DNA of 64,000 bases from the NCBI RefSeq assembly GCF_905220565.1, contig NC_059395.1, positions 17,587,289 through 17,651,288 on the forward strand. Direction: 5' to 3'. The DNA comes from Melitaea cinxia. Lineage: Eukaryota; Arthropoda; Insecta; Lepidoptera; Nymphalidae. Positions 63,467-64,000 of this stretch are shown here, in pieces (the first letter of the stretch is position 1; the number at the start of each line of letters is the position of its first letter). The notes under the pieces were generated by a model. It was not told the origin of the DNA and did no database searches. It saw only the letters and a list, made by a program, of their open reading frames with translations. A program made the translations under genes and the position numbers.

Positions 63467-64000
63467 CTATATATAATACTGTTGACTTGTGCCTTATTAA
63501 TATAAAGACACTAATGTCACATATACGTGTAAAGTTTTTATTCCTATTGACTTCAATATCTACTAGTATAGATTTATTTTAATTTTATTTATTCATTTAT
63601 ATTAATTATATATTAATACAAACATTTTTTTCAATATTTAGTAAATATCTGATATTTTTTTTACATAATCTACTCAAACTAAAAAGGAAAAGATTTTAGT
63701 AAAAGAATTCGTAAACAAGGAAAAAAATCCAAACAAAATATTCGGCACGTTCAAGCTTTTTTAATCATCCCTCGAACTTTTTATAAATAAAACGTGGTAC
63801 TGTCATTACTTTTTTTAAGGTAATATTTTTAAAATGTTCTGACCAAGTTTTTTCTCTGAAACTCATTTAAACATAATTATATTTATTAAGTAAACATATA
63901 TGTGATACGCGAAAACGTAGACGTAGAATTGTAGATACTATTTAATACTACAATTATCGTCTTCAATCGTATAAATTTTCTTATATACTTATTGAGACAA
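63467..64000. other. Unassigned AT-rich stretch
   Basis: No feature is recognised to the end of the window. Confidence 0.5.

Noticed and set aside
1..64000. A prokaryotic-style operon, phage or defence system
   Set aside because: There are no runs of adjacent coding regions, no ribosome binding sites of that kind, and the repeats are typical of insect nuclear DNA.

Overview
The window looks like nuclear DNA of a lepidopteran insect, probably a butterfly. It is AT-rich and lacks dense coding sequence. It is packed with repeat types typical of moth and butterfly genomes: short Helitrons ending in GCGGGCACAGCTAG-like 3' hairpins, tRNA-derived SINEs, RTE-type LINE ends and their SINE-like derivatives, mariner and Tc1 fossils, and TA or pentamer simple repeats. 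I assign the lineage from these repeat signatures only; species is not resolved.

No complete host gene can be supported. The only plausible piece of one is a candidate 5' exon on the minus strand at 34443-34717 (acceptor, ATG in good context, donor). Nearly all long open frames fall in repeats or low-complexity sequence. The window therefore reads as intergenic or intronic DNA shaped by transposons.

Layout: 1-11.2 kb holds scattered SINE, LINE-tail and Helitron copies in unassigned AT-rich sequence. 11.2-17.3 kb is the most unusual part: three same-strand Helitrons, then a complex rearrangement with a 0.67-kb direct duplication, a TTCTA/TTCTG array with higher-order structure, and two 1.1-kb inverted arms that match exactly as far as I could read. 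17.3-26 kb is mostly unassigned with a few repeat relics. 26-31.7 kb has two RTE LINE relics, a candidate solo LTR in a TA microsatellite, a mariner fossil and a LINE tail. 34.4-41 kb has the candidate exon, a tRNA-SINE with an intact B box, a SINE-like element with 14-bp target duplications, and a 1.65-kb Tc1-family element (DD34E) with 250-bp terminal inverted repeats whose transposase is broken. 41-64 kb has more Helitrons, LINE tails (one with a nested insertion flanked by 12-bp duplications), SINE-like copies and several perfect palindromes.

The parts are linked by transposition. The RTE-like 3' end (sense ...GGCCTATGTCCAGCAGTGGACTG...) is shared by LINE relics and by two different short-element families, so RTE machinery probably mobilised all of them. 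Boundaries of degenerate repeats are approximate. 'Sense' for RTE-type repeats means the strand ending in the RTE tail.
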